Notes: generated by a model from the sequence alone, not told the origin. DNA of 64,000 nucleotides from Cardiobacteriaceae bacterium (GCA_017484165.1 JAFUTP010000053.1:16088-80087); one strand, 5' to 3'; shown: positions 9,931-19,259, numbered from the stretch's first letter. Translations and numbers: made by a program.

Positions 9931-9961
9931 ACGCCAGATGAAAATTTCTGGCGTTTTTTTT
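9931..9961. terminator. Bidirectional rho-independent terminator
   Basis: Stem ACGCCAGA / TCTGGCGT (9931-9938 and 9946-9953) with an A-tract on the left and a T-tract on the right, placed between the convergent glucan-synthesis gene and thrC, so it can end transcription from both sides. Confidence 0.85.
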
Positions 9962-9980
9962 ATTGCGCTAATAAAAATTC

Positions 9981-11396
9981 TCAATAACCAAGGGTTTTGG
10001 AAATAAAACTTTTTAATTCATCAACCGAATTGGCGATAACCGAACCGAAGCGCGGTTTATTTTCGATATCAATAAACTCTGGCGGACGCGGTGGTTCAAT
10101 ACCGATTGCTTCTTGCACGGTCGCGGAAAACTTCGCTGGCAATGCGGTTTCAAGGCAAATCATCGGCGTGTTATCGCGTAAATATCTTTGTGCCACGAAA
10201 ACCCCGTCGGCAGTATGTGGATCGATAATCCGCCCACAGCCTTGATAAACCTGACGGATAGTTTCAATTCTGTCCTGATGCCGTGAGCGACCTGCCAAAA
10301 ATCCGCTTTGCTCAACGACGCTGGCAAATTGCGTATTCGGAACGAAATTCAAAACGCCGCCGTGATTGAGCTGACCTTGCATTGCCGCGATTTGCATCGG
10401 ATTTTCACCCAAAATCAGATAGAGATAGCGTTCAAAATTGCTAGCTTTACCGATATCCATCGACGGAGAACTCGTCGCCATAACTTCTGATGCAGCCCGC
10501 ACGCGATAATTTCCTTCCAAGAAAAACTCTGCCAAGACATCGTTTTCATTGCTTGCCACAATCAAATTACGGATTGGCAGCCCCATTCGTTTAGCCAAAT
10601 ACCCCGCGAAAATATTGCCGAAATTTCCCGACGGCACGCAGAAATCAACCACTTCGCCAGTGGTAATTCCTAATGACAAATAAGCTTTGAAGTAATAAAC
10701 CGACTGCGCCAAAATCCGCGCCCAGTTGATGGAATTAACCGCACCGATTGCGTATTTTTCCTTGAACGCGCCATCACGATTTACCGCCTTCACCAAATCC
10801 TGACAATCATCAAAAACGCCCTGCACTGCCAAGTTAAAAATATTCGGAGCATTCAGGGAATACATTTGCGCTTGCTGAAACGGGCTCATTCGACCGAGCG
10901 GTGAGAGCATAAAAATATTGAGATTTTTCTTACCTAACACGGCATATTCCGCAGCCGAACCAGTATCTCCCGAGGTTGCTCCCAAAATGTTCAAGCGAGT
11001 TTTGCGCTCATTCAAAACAAATTCAAAGCAGCTTGCCAAAAATTGCATCGCTACATCTTTGAACGCCAAAGACGGACCGTTTGAAAGTTCCAACAAGAAA
11101 ATATTGCTAGAACCAAGCCGTGAAAGCGGAGTAATTTCCTGATTGCGGAAGCGTTCGGCGGTGTAGGTGTTAATCAGAATATTGGCAAGATTTTGTTCAG
11201 ATATATCGGAAATATATGGTCGCATTACGGTGTAAGCGATTTGTGCATAAGGTTTGTCGTGCAAAGCATCGATATCAGCAAGAGAAAATTGGGGAATAGT
11301 CTCTGGCATCGCCAAACCGCCGTCTGGCGCAAGACCTTGCAATAAAACATCACAAAAGCTGCCGAGTTCGGCTCCGCGAGTTGAAATGTAGCGCAT
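9981..11396 (-). CDS. thrC: Threonine synthase
   Basis: ThrC converts O-phosphohomoserine to threonine with pyridoxal phosphate, the last step of threonine synthesis. The PLP lysine is K113 in NGPSLAFKDVAMQF, followed by the glycine-rich phosphate loop ATSGDTGSAA and the PSGNFGNIFAGY block. The 471-residue length is that of the long proteobacterial form. The ATG at 11396 has AAGGAG at a good distance. It lies 39 bp downstream of the MliC-like lipoprotein on the same strand, so it may be read from the transglycosylase operon or from a local promoter. A bidirectional terminator follows. Confidence 0.97.
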   Translation of the reverse strand: MRYISTRGAELGSFCDVLLQGLAPDGGLAMPETIPQFSLADIDALHDKPYAQIAYTVMRPYISDISEQNLANILINTYTAERFRNQEITPLSRLGSSNIFLLELSNGPSLAFKDVAMQFLASCFEFVLNERKTRLNILGATSGDTGSAAEYAVLGKKNLNIFMLSPLGRMSPFQQAQMYSLNAPNIFNLAVQGVFDDCQDLVKAVNRDGAFKEKYAIGAVNSINWARILAQSVYYFKAYLSLGITTGEVVDFCVPSGNFGNIFAGYLAKRMGLPIRNLIVASNENDVLAEFFLEGNYRVRAASEVMATSSPSMDIGKASNFERYLYLILGENPMQIAAMQGQLNHGGVLNFVPNTQFASVVEQSGFLAGRSRHQDRIETIRQVYQGCGRIIDPHTADGVFVAQRYLRDNTPMICLETALPAKFSATVQEAIGIEPPRPPEFIDIENKPRFGSVIANSVDELKSFISKTLGY

Positions 11397-11435
11397 AAAA
11401 ACTCCTTATTTTTTGAATCTTGTTTGTTAAGAAGA

Positions 11436-11837
11436 TTATTGATTGGTGCAGGCAGAAGCGAGAATTTCCGCACTGTATTCCCGTCCGAGCAGAATACTTT
11501 TTTCAGTTGCGAAAAGCGCGATATTTCCGTCAGAATAAATCGCGGGTTCAAAATTCGCCTGCCGTTTGAGATTGTGAGTTTGTCCCATAAATTGCAGTTT
11601 TGCAGTCTCACGGCTGCCATCTGCAAATTGCAGAGAAAAACCGCCGCCCTGCTGGCAACGGAAATTATGAGTTTTTCCCGCTGGCAGATTGACTTCACGG
11701 CGTTTTAAGTTGCTATAAGCCTTGTGGGGAGTAGCATCTTTGCTAGTTTTTACCGCTTTTTGTGCTTCTGGTGCTGTCTGCGAAGAACAAGCTGCAAGAA
11801 AGATAAAAACCAGCGCGAAGAAAGATATTTTTTTCAT
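11436..11837 (-). CDS. MliC-like lipoprotein (putative C-type lysozyme inhibitor)
   Basis: The 133-residue protein has a lipoprotein signal peptide with lipobox LAAC (Cys about residue 17). The mature part carries a pattern like the MliC/PliC lysozyme-inhibitor domain: an early Cys in NFRCQQGGGFSLQF, a middle strand KLQFMGQTHNLKRQ, the characteristic YSDGNIALFATEKSILL (compare YSDG-(x)-W-KG-EA in MliC), and a late Cys in ASACTNQ that could pair with the first. MliC protects peptidoglycan from host lysozyme. It lies 3 bp after the Slt70-like gene, so the two are probably cotranslated; its position beside three lytic transglycosylases fits a role at the wall. The match is by motif only. Confidence 0.65.
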   Translation of the reverse strand: MKKISFFALVFIFLAACSSQTAPEAQKAVKTSKDATPHKAYSNLKRREVNLPAGKTHNFRCQQGGGFSLQFADGSRETAKLQFMGQTHNLKRQANFEPAIYSDGNIALFATEKSILLGREYSAEILASACTNQ

Positions 11838-11840
11838 AAA

Positions 11841-13754
11841 TCACCAAAATCTCATCGTTTTGTTGCTGCTGTAAGGCTTATACGGCATTTTGAGCAAGTA
11901 TTCATAAATCCGTTCATATTCCAAAACTCGTTTCACATAGTCGCGAGTTTCGTAAAACGGTATTTCGGCAATCCATTCATCGAGCGGCAGAGTTGGATAG
12001 TTTTCTTTCCACTGGGCAACACGGGCAGGACCTGCGTTATACGCCGCCGCCGCATAAGCTAAATGTCCGTATTGCTCCAATCTTGCGGCTAAATATTTCG
12101 TGCCGATTTCTAGATTTACTTCTGGGACGGTCAGCTGATGCGCACCTGCGTATGGAATGCCGTATTTACTCGCGGTATGTGATGCGGTGGCGGGCATCAC
12201 CTGCATTAGACCGATTGCTCCTGCTTTGGATTTAATCGCGGGACGGAAAGTGCTTTCTTTACGAATAATCGCGAGAACGGTTGCGGGGCTAATCCCGTTT
12301 TTGCTTGCCAGCGCGCGGATTTGAGTTTCATACATAACGGGAAAGCGGATAGAAAGCGCATCCCAATCTTTGGCTTTGGCAAGCAGAGTTATTGCATTAA
12401 AACCTTGACCGTTTTCAACTGCCAAAAGTGCCGCAATCCGCGTTTGTTCTGGCGACATTTTGCGAGTGAGCGCGCTAAATTCCTGTTCCGCTCTGGCATT
12501 TAGCCCCAAACGCAGGAAAGTTTTCCAACGGTAAATTTCTGGATAGCTCATCACTTGCGGATAAATAATCGCATCGCGAACAACGGGACGGTCGTTGAAA
12601 TTCGGGGAAATGTTGAGTTTTTCCGCTGCTAAAAATCCGAAGAAATCGCGTTTTGCCGCTGCCATTCGGTAATAACTTTGGGCTTTATCTTTCTGATTAG
12701 TTTTTTCGCAGGCTTTACCGAGCCAGTATTGATATTCCGCGTTATTTCCTTCTTTTGCCCCGAGTTTTTCCAAAGAGTTAATCATTTGCGGATAGCGGTT
12801 ACTGCGGATTTGATAGGCGATTAAATCCAAAGTTGGGTTTTTATCGTGATATTCGGCGGGGATTAGCTCGAAAATCTGCTCGGCAGCGGGATTGTTATCT
12901 TGGGCTAATTTCGCAACCACCCTGGATAAACCTTTACCGAGATAAGCAGCCGCTTCCGCATCACGAAAAACTCCCGTATTTTTTTCCTGCAGCGCGATAT
13001 TTACCGCATCAAAAGCTTGCTCTTTGCCTTGACGGTAAAAAATATCGCCGATTGCTGCCGCTCTCCACGAGGAATTTTGTATCGAACTCAAAGCCGATAT
13101 CGGTAAATTTTGACGGCGAATAGCAATCCAAGTATCCGCTGCTTGTGCGTCAGGATTAGCTTCACCGAGCCAAGGACGCAGAGACTGCGCAAATGCAAAT
13201 TCACCTTCATTCATCGCTTTTCGAAATCTTTCCCCAATCATCTGGCGAGTTAAAACTCCCGCCGACGACATTTGCGCAATCAAGGGATCGCAAGCAGTCG
13301 GTAGCGATTTTGCCGTTACATACAAATCACGAATACCGTCCGCTGCCTCTTTACTTCTGCCCGATGAAAGCAAAGCCTGCCGCCACTGACATTCAACTTC
13401 GGTATCGGCAAATTCTGGGTGATAAGAGGTGATGATGTTTTTATATTCCCCACGCGTATTCCAGTAGGAATAAGCACTGCGAGCTAGTTCGGTAGAAAAC
13501 GGCGCACGGGGATTGCGATGCAAAAAATCGATGATTTTTTCAGCTGGGAGAGTTGGCAAATTACGGCGTAATTCCTGTGCTTCCAAGTAGGGATAGAGCG
13601 GATGCGCCGCAAGATGCTGAAATTGTGCAAGCGGTGCGCCAGAAATTACGGCGTTTTCCGCTTCAATCAAGTTCTCTGCTTGAATTTTCGGCGGTAACAA
13701 AAACGCCGAGAGTAATAAAAGAAGTCGCATAGGTTTGTTCATTTCGAGTTTCAT
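11841..13754 (-). CDS. slt: Soluble lytic murein transglycosylase (Slt70 type)
   Basis: Slt70 cleaves the MurNAc-GlcNAc bond of peptidoglycan with formation of 1,6-anhydroMurNAc, in the periplasm. The 637-residue protein has a signal peptide (hydrophobic core LLLLLSAFLL, cleavage after QA near residue 26), a long alpha-helical superhelical region with many Ala/Arg-rich helices, and a C-terminal SLT domain with the catalytic Glu in AIIRKESTFRP, then AGAIGLMQVMPATA and AYNAGPARVAQW. This is the standard Slt70 layout. Third of three adjacent transglycosylase genes on the minus strand; the next upstream gene ends 10 bp before it. Confidence 0.93.
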   Translation of the reverse strand: MKLEMNKPMRLLLLLSAFLLPPKIQAENLIEAENAVISGAPLAQFQHLAAHPLYPYLEAQELRRNLPTLPAEKIIDFLHRNPRAPFSTELARSAYSYWNTRGEYKNIITSYHPEFADTEVECQWRQALLSSGRSKEAADGIRDLYVTAKSLPTACDPLIAQMSSAGVLTRQMIGERFRKAMNEGEFAFAQSLRPWLGEANPDAQAADTWIAIRRQNLPISALSSIQNSSWRAAAIGDIFYRQGKEQAFDAVNIALQEKNTGVFRDAEAAAYLGKGLSRVVAKLAQDNNPAAEQIFELIPAEYHDKNPTLDLIAYQIRSNRYPQMINSLEKLGAKEGNNAEYQYWLGKACEKTNQKDKAQSYYRMAAAKRDFFGFLAAEKLNISPNFNDRPVVRDAIIYPQVMSYPEIYRWKTFLRLGLNARAEQEFSALTRKMSPEQTRIAALLAVENGQGFNAITLLAKAKDWDALSIRFPVMYETQIRALASKNGISPATVLAIIRKESTFRPAIKSKAGAIGLMQVMPATASHTASKYGIPYAGAHQLTVPEVNLEIGTKYLAARLEQYGHLAYAAAAYNAGPARVAQWKENYPTLPLDEWIAEIPFYETRDYVKRVLEYERIYEYLLKMPYKPYSSNKTMRFW

Positions 13755-13764
13755 TTATTTAGGG

Positions 13765-14703
13765 TTAATTTGATGATTTAGCCGTTTTGGCTTTGGAATT
13801 CTGTTTGGTATCCGTTTTATCGTCCGATTTAGCCGTATTCGCAGCACTTTCCTTTTTATCTTCCGATTTAGCCGTATTCGCAGCACTTTCCTTTTTATCT
13901 TCCGATTTAGCCGCAGCTGCGCCGCCGTCCGATTTAGCTATGTCCGTTTTGTCCTCCACTGAATTATTTTCCACTGGGGGATTTGTCGCAGATTCAGCGT
14001 CAGCAGGCGTTTTAGTTAAATATTCCTTCCACTCCTCGCGGTATTTATCACGATAAGCAATCACGCGCTGGACATAGTTTTGTGTTTCCGCATATGCAGG
14101 AATTGCTCGCCCTGCCCGTCGCACCGCATTTGGTCCTGCGTTATACGCTGCCAGAGCAAGCTCATCGGTTTGAAATTCGCGCTTTAATTCCGCCAGAAAA
14201 CGCAAACCGCCATCGATATTCTGCTCGGGAATGAACGGGTCTTCCACACCAAGATAACCAGCCGTTGCTGGCATCAATTGCATCAAACCAATCGCGCCCT
14301 TGCTGGATACAACATTCGCCCGATAAGCACTTTCCACCGTAATCACCGCATGCGCAAGAGCACGCTCAACCCCATATTTATCCGCAAGACGGTTAATCGT
14401 GGCATTCAAGCTCAACATACGCTCTAATCGCGCCCCTTCTGGTTTAGTGATAGTCGTTGCCCCAGTTTTACCTGCTGGACGGACGATACAGCGGTTTTGC
14501 AAATTTATCGTCCGACCGCCAACGGTAATTTGTGCCCGACAAGATTGCACGGGATTAGGCGAAGAGCTCTGCAACACAGAGCCCAGCGAACAGGGAATTA
14601 AATGCTTTTTGCCGTTTTTGACATAACTTCCACAAGAACGAGCTTGACTTTCGTTATAAAACAGCGTTGTAAGCAAGACAAGCAGCAAGGTTTTTCTCAT
14701 CAT
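13765..14703 (-). CDS. Secreted lytic transglycosylase with paired-Cys N-terminus and repetitive tail
   Basis: A periplasmic or surface lytic transglycosylase of the SLT family, 312 residues from the ATG at 14703. After a signal peptide (cleavage near residue 22) come two paired-cysteine modules, C24/C38 and C55/C72 (SCRAQITVGGRTINLQNRC), then the SLT domain with catalytic E124 (ITVESAYRA), GAIGLMQLMPATAGY and AYNAGPNAV. The last ~85 residues are a low-complexity Ala/Lys/Ser/Asp/Glu tail, partly built from a 13-residue repeat. The start overlaps the stop of the upstream transglycosylase (TGATG), so translation is coupled; a GTG at 14706 and an ATG at 14700 are alternatives. The cysteine modules resemble those in the genes at 14703 and 19318. 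Confidence 0.88.
   Translation of the reverse strand: MMRKTLLLVLLTTLFYNESQARSCGSYVKNGKKHLIPCSLGSVLQSSSPNPVQSCRAQITVGGRTINLQNRCIVRPAGKTGATTITKPEGARLERMLSLNATINRLADKYGVERALAHAVITVESAYRANVVSSKGAIGLMQLMPATAGYLGVEDPFIPEQNIDGGLRFLAELKREFQTDELALAAYNAGPNAVRRAGRAIPAYAETQNYVQRVIAYRDKYREEWKEYLTKTPADAESATNPPVENNSVEDKTDIAKSDGGAAAAKSEDKKESAANTAKSEDKKESAANTAKSDDKTDTKQNSKAKTAKSSN
13824..13901 (-). repeat. 39-bp tandem repeat, two perfect units
   Basis: Two identical 39-bp units (first base of each at 13824 and 13863; a third copy of the start at 13902) encode the 13-residue unit KSEDKKESAANTA in the tail of the transglycosylase. The unit length keeps frame, so copy-number changes would alter only tail length. 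Confidence 0.85.
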
Positions 14704-16403
14704 CACAAACCAATTTGCGACGGATTAGCCTTGTATCTGCGGTAATACTCCAACACTTTCGGCACATAGGCACGAGTTTCGATAAACGGCGGAATTTGGT
14801 AACCGTATTTACGAACATTGCCCTCGCCTGCGTTATACGCCGCAATTGCCAGTTGATAGTTACCGTTAAATTCGTTCAACAGCCATTTCAAATATGTCGC
14901 ACCGCCACGAATATTTTCTCCTGTATGGAAACGGTCAGATACACCAAAACGCCGCGCTGTTGCTGGCATCAACTGCATTAAACCGCCCGCTCCCACTGGT
15001 GAAACCGCCTTCGATTTATAAGCAGATTCAGCTGAAATCACCGCATGCACCAAATACGGATCAACTCCGACTTTTTCGGCAATTTCATTAACCTGCGCGG
15101 AGAGCTGGCGTTGGCGTTCGCGGAAAGCAGCCGAATTATTGACACTAATCGAAATTGTTTTGATGTATTGCTCCTCAAGTTGCCGTGCCGCAATTTGCAC
15201 TTCTGGCGGACATTCCTTGTCAGGAGCAATATGCAAAACCCGTCCTTCGGAAGTGGTAACCGTTCCGCCACAACTTCCGCCTGTCGCCAAATAATCCAAA
15301 CTATGCGCGGAAATCGTCGCAGTTCTGTCGCCATAAGAAATTTGACCGCCAGTCGTGCCAGGTGTCATATCAAAAGAGCGAGTTGCACAGTTATATTTGC
15401 GCTCCTCACCGTTAATTTTTATCGTCCCTGCCCCCGTGCAACGCAAAGCCGCATCGGCATATTCATCTTCCTTCGTAGATGCTCCAACACCTTTTGCCGC
15501 TAAATTCATCAAATCCTTCGATTTAGAAGATACGGAAGCATTCGCCAAGTCCGCTCGCGCTCCCTGATAGGACTTCGAGAAAAACGAACAATTTTTGTAA
15601 TGTTGCTGCTGATCTTCTGCAACATAACTCGCCGTTCCTTCATCGTCGAAGCATTTGTAAATATCCTTGGGAGTAGAAGCCGTCGCCATTGCGCGATTTT
15701 TCGCTTTATCACTTTTGCCTGCAATCAGGGGTTCGGTTACAGGTTTTTTCTCACCGTCTTTGCCCGTATTTGCCTTCACACCAATCGAATAGCAGGTTTC
15801 ATCAGGCGGCACAGTATCTTCAACAATTTTGTTACCGCCATCGCATAAATAAATCTTGACAACTTCATAATCGGGCGTAGGTGCTGGTAGCGACAATTCC
15901 GCTGATTCGTTATCACGAATAACTAATTGCCCATCTTTTGCGGTTTTTTCTTGCTTGGTGCCAGCTTTCGGCGCAGATTTTTGACCGTCTAGCTCAATTT
16001 TTTTGCCTTGCTGCTGGTTTGTATCCGTATCCAAAGTAAAAGTTTTACCAGCGTCTTTATCCGATGCTTGCGATGGATAACTGCCTGTAATATCAAATTT
16101 TTTACCAGTAGAAATATCCGTAATTTGTTCGGGTTTAGAAGTTTGAGCGGGCGTAGTAGCCGTAGATTGCGCATCTTTCGGCGGAGTTTTTCCCGTTAAT
16201 TCATCAGAACTGACAACCGTAATGCCTCCGCCTCCCAAAGAACCTGGCGTATAAGGGGAACATTGAGCATGGGCGGGTTTATTTGCCTCATTCACAATGC
16301 TTTTCTGTCCTGCAATATCGCAAACAAATAAACCAGTTGAAGATTGCGCAAAAGAAAAAATACAAAAAAACAAAAAAATAAAAAGAAAAAATCGCTTATT
16401 CAT
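14703..16403 (-). CDS. Secreted lytic transglycosylase with five paired-Cys modules
   Basis: A 566-residue secreted protein. Signal peptide at residues 1-20 (FLFIFLFFCIFSFAQ). Five cysteine pairs follow, each 14-22 residues apart: C28/C48, C187/C204, C251/C272, C322/C339 and C378/C398. A Thr/Lys/Gln-rich disordered linker fills residues 60-175. The SLT domain occupies the C-terminus: catalytic E459 in AVISAESAYKS, GAGGLMQLMPATARRFG and AYNAGEGNVRKYG. The module at 251-272 (IYKCFDDEGTASYV) recalls the DUF4124 pattern. The ATG at 16403 is chosen because it begins a clean signal peptide; the longer TTG start at 16442 lies within a terminator hairpin. First gene of the transglycosylase run; nothing intervenes before the next gene. 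Confidence 0.86.
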   Translation of the reverse strand: MNKRFFLFIFLFFCIFSFAQSSTGLFVCDIAGQKSIVNEANKPAHAQCSPYTPGSLGGGGITVVSSDELTGKTPPKDAQSTATTPAQTSKPEQITDISTGKKFDITGSYPSQASDKDAGKTFTLDTDTNQQQGKKIELDGQKSAPKAGTKQEKTAKDGQLVIRDNESAELSLPAPTPDYEVVKIYLCDGGNKIVEDTVPPDETCYSIGVKANTGKDGEKKPVTEPLIAGKSDKAKNRAMATASTPKDIYKCFDDEGTASYVAEDQQQHYKNCSFFSKSYQGARADLANASVSSKSKDLMNLAAKGVGASTKEDEYADAALRCTGAGTIKINGEERKYNCATRSFDMTPGTTGGQISYGDRTATISAHSLDYLATGGSCGGTVTTSEGRVLHIAPDKECPPEVQIAARQLEEQYIKTISISVNNSAAFRERQRQLSAQVNEIAEKVGVDPYLVHAVISAESAYKSKAVSPVGAGGLMQLMPATARRFGVSDRFHTGENIRGGATYLKWLLNEFNGNYQLAIAAYNAGEGNVRKYGYQIPPFIETRAYVPKVLEYYRRYKANPSQIGL

Positions 16404-16424
16404 CACACAAGATAGACAACTAAC

Positions 16425-16451
16425 AATAAAAAACAGCGGCAAAAGCCGCTG
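16425..16451 (-). terminator. Rho-independent terminator after the DUF2147 gene
   Basis: Perfect 7-bp stem CAGCGGC / GCCGCTG with an AAAA loop (16434-16451); read on the minus strand it is followed by a T-rich run. It separates the DUF2147 gene from the transglycosylase operon and argues against a transglycosylase start at 16442. Confidence 0.8.
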
Positions 16452-16475
16452 CCAGAGAATTTATGAAAGATGAAA

Positions 16476-16910
16476 TTATTGAAGTCTCACCCAAACATCA
16501 GAACTGCCAAACCAAGAACCAAGCAAACCATAAGAGTTAATCACCAAATGCCTGCCGTCTGCTTTAACAACCATTTTTGCTTTGCTGATTTTGCCTGTTT
16601 CAGGATCTAAAATTTTTCCGCCAGTAAAAGTTACACCATCGGTAGTCTTCAAGCCTTGAATAAAAATCAAACCATTGATTGGTTTATTTTTATTTTCATC
16701 CGTGCAAGCAGAACAAACAGATTTTGTATCGGTGTAATACTGAACAATCATTGCACCATAAACACCTTTGCCCTGCGGAAAAACTCGAATAACGCTCTTC
16801 GGTTGTCCTTTGCTATCAGTCAATTTCCAAAAGCCATCAGGTCGTCTAATATCAGCAAAGACAGGGCTAGCAAGAATAAAAGCCGCCGCGGTTAAAAGTA
16901 ATTTTTTCAT
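16476..16910 (-). CDS. DUF2147 family secreted protein
   Basis: A 144-residue exported protein with a signal peptide (MKKLLLTAAAFILASPVFA). The mature part follows the DUF2147 pattern: GFWKLTDSKGQPKSVIRVFP, GVYGAMIVQYY, a close Cys pair in VCSACTDENK, then INGLIFIQGLKTT, FTGGKILDPETGK and a late GSSDVWVRLQ. The family is beta-rich, periplasmic and of unestablished function. It has its own terminator and 220 bp of intergenic sequence shared with the divergent response-regulator gene, so it could be a target of that two-component system; this is inference. Confidence 0.85.
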   Translation of the reverse strand: MKKLLLTAAAFILASPVFADIRRPDGFWKLTDSKGQPKSVIRVFPQGKGVYGAMIVQYYTDTKSVCSACTDENKNKPINGLIFIQGLKTTDGVTFTGGKILDPETGKISKAKMVVKADGRHLVINSYGLLGSWFGSSDVWVRLQ

Positions 16911-17130
16911 CTAATACTCCGTATTAAAAATTCATACAAAAATATGCGTAAATAATTTAGAACGCAAAAAAGCGGGCGAATAATACGAAAAACCGACAAA
17001 TTTCGTCTTACAAAAAAGTAACTTTTTTAATGCAAAAAATATCGGCTTTTGTAAATTGCCAGCACAAACGACAAAATTTGTAAAATCAACGCAAGTGAAT
17101 ATTTCCCACTCACAGATTTAGGACAAGTCA

Positions 17131-17817
17131 ATGAATATCTTGATTATCGAAGATGACAAAGTTGCCGCTCAATATATCGCCAAAGGACTAAAAGAAACTG
17201 GTCATAAGCCTGATTTGGCTTTCGACGGTTTATCTGGCTTAAAAAGGGCAAGAGAAGGAAATTATGATGTTCTAGTTATCGACCGAATGCTACCCAAAAT
17301 GGACGGTCTCACCATCATCAAACACTTGCGAATTGAAAAAATCAAAACTCCCGTTCTCGTTCTTTCCGCACTAGGTGAAGTCGATGACAAAATTGCAGGG
17401 CTAGACGCTGGCGGCGACGATTATTTAGTCAAACCCTATGCTTTCTCGGAATTACTCGCACGCTTAAACGCCCTAGTTCGCCGCGATAACCAAAGTCAGC
17501 AAGATATGGTGCTAGAAGTCGCAGATTTAAGGCTCGATCGCTTAAAACACACCGTAACTCGTGCAGGCAAAAAAATAAACCTACAACCGAAAGAAGTCTC
17601 AATTTTGGAACTGCTAATGCAAAATGAAGGCAGAATTGTTACCACCGCAATGCTGACCGAACAAGTTTGGGGATATAAATTCAACACTAATAGCAATGTT
17701 GTCGGTGTGCATATTTCTAGAATTCGCCAAAAAATAGATGCCGATTTTCCACTTAAACTAATCCATACAATTTATAATAAGGGATACATAATTTCCGCTA
17801 AACAAGAAGATAATTAA
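17131..17817 (+). CDS. OmpR-family response regulator
   Basis: A 228-residue two-component response regulator. Receiver domain with acidic pair D8/D9 (IIEDDK), phospho-acceptor D51 (VLVIDRMLPKMDG), and Lys in LVKPYAF; then a winged-helix DNA-binding domain from about residue 130 (LDRLKHTVTRAGKKINLQPKEVSILELLMQ in two parts, ending with the VGVHISRIRQKI recognition helix). It is followed after 38 bp by its histidine kinase. It resembles the QseB/CusR/CopR class but the stimulus cannot be read from the sequence. Divergent from the DUF2147 gene. Confidence 0.93.
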   Translation: MNILIIEDDKVAAQYIAKGLKETGHKPDLAFDGLSGLKRAREGNYDVLVIDRMLPKMDGLTIIKHLRIEKIKTPVLVLSALGEVDDKIAGLDAGGDDYLVKPYAFSELLARLNALVRRDNQSQQDMVLEVADLRLDRLKHTVTRAGKKINLQPKEVSILELLMQNEGRIVTTAMLTEQVWGYKFNTNSNVVGVHISRIRQKIDADFPLKLIHTIYNKGYIISAKQEDN

Positions 17818-17855
17818 AATAACTCTCCATTTATAAAAATACCGCTTATAAACTA

Positions 17856-19259
17856 ATGAATAGAACCGAACAGCTAAAAAAAATATACAAAAAAATTAGC
17901 ATTTTGCAAAATAAAAGCACTTTTCATATTTCAATAATTTCTTCGATTATTGCCGTGCTGATTTCCAGTATTTTGCTGCTCTACATTTATGCATCAGCAA
18001 AACAGGAAATCTATTCACAAATCGACTCTCGCATCAATACCGAAACCGTCAAACTTCAAGCTTATTACGAGCAGCCACCCAAAAAAATGCGCGCGACCAG
18101 CATTCAAGAAACTAATACCCTTTCTGGAATGTTTTCCTGCGTGTTCAAATCCAATCCCAAAACCGATAAATTGTTACGAGAACATAGCGGAATAATGCTA
18201 TTTAACACAATGGGAGAAGTATGTTCAGAATTTAGTATCGGTAAAAAAAATAAAAAAGAATCAAAAATTAGAATTCAAATCAGCAGAATTAAAAACGATA
18301 GCGATATATTAGCCGTAGGTTATGACGATAAAAAAGAAAAAGCCATACTCAACAACATAAAAAATGCCTCCTTTATTGCTATTTTCATTTGTTTTCTAGC
18401 AGGATTTTATGGTTCTTTTTATATCTCGCGAGCTATTACAAGCATTGTTTCTAAAATCAGCAGAACCGCCGTTGATTTTGCTAATGGTAATTTTTCCGCA
18501 CGCTTGAATTATACCCAGAAAGATATACCAGAAATGGAGGAAATTGCCAATAACTTAAACGAAATGCTCACAAAAATAAACAGTTTAATCCTGCAACAAA
18601 AACAAGTAACCAATGACATTGCCCATGATTTACGCTCTCCGCTAACTCGTATTCATACTAGATTAGAAGTCGCAATGTTAAGCAAGAGGTCAAATAAAGA
18701 ACTAGAAGAGGTAATATCTGACAGTATCGATGATGTGCAAAAACTAATTGAAACTTTTAATACATTGCTGGCAATCGCTAATACTGAAACTATCAACCAA
18801 GAAAATTTTAGTAATAATGAAATAAATGATTTAATTTCCGAACTCGGAGATATTTATCAAGATTTAATCGAAGAGGGGCAAAAATTTGAATTAGAAATTT
18901 GCCAAGAAAAATGTTTTGCTTTTATTCATACGGCTTTACTTATTCAAGCTATCGAAGCAATTTTAGATAATGCGGTCAAATTCAACAGCGAGAACGGCAC
19001 TATCCGCTTGCAACTTGCACACAATGCAATGGAAAATAAGATAAATATCACCATTAGTGATAACGGCTCTGGAATACCAGAAGCCGAATTTGATAAGGTT
19101 ACGGAAAAATTTGTCCGCCTAGAATCATCAAGAACGACAAAGGGAAATGGTTTAGGATTAACGCTTGCAAAAGCTATTATTAAACTGCATAAGGGGGAAA
19201 TAATTATGCAGGATAATAATCCTGGATTAAAAGTAATTATTTCACTTCCAAGCAGCTAA
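17856..19259 (+). CDS. Sensor histidine kinase
   Basis: A 467-residue membrane kinase paired with the preceding regulator. TM1 about residues 24-46, a ~120-residue periplasmic sensor region with two cysteines (C95 and C123), TM2 about 171-190, then HAMP, the dimerisation/phosphorylation helix with H257 in NDIAHDLRSPLTR, and the ATPase domain with N-box AILDNAVKFN, G1 SDNGSGIPE and G2 GNGLGLTLAKAI. The two periplasmic cysteines are worth noting because the next gene and two nearby transglycosylases carry paired-Cys modules. The next gene starts 58 bp later on the same strand. Confidence 0.92.
   Translation: MNRTEQLKKIYKKISILQNKSTFHISIISSIIAVLISSILLLYIYASAKQEIYSQIDSRINTETVKLQAYYEQPPKKMRATSIQETNTLSGMFSCVFKSNPKTDKLLREHSGIMLFNTMGEVCSEFSIGKKNKKESKIRIQISRIKNDSDILAVGYDDKKEKAILNNIKNASFIAIFICFLAGFYGSFYISRAITSIVSKISRTAVDFANGNFSARLNYTQKDIPEMEEIANNLNEMLTKINSLILQQKQVTNDIAHDLRSPLTRIHTRLEVAMLSKRSNKELEEVISDSIDDVQKLIETFNTLLAIANTETINQENFSNNEINDLISELGDIYQDLIEEGQKFELEICQEKCFAFIHTALLIQAIEAILDNAVKFNSENGTIRLQLAHNAMENKINITISDNGSGIPEAEFDKVTEKFVRLESSRTTKGNGLGLTLAKAIIKLHKGEIIMQDNNPGLKVIISLPSS

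Noticed and set aside
9775..9984. 69-codon minus-strand frame (RVAKELLIEIFRLRLKMTNF at its end)
   Set aside because: It is the translated dispersed element and terminator; the same text appears in other copies, so it is not a gene.
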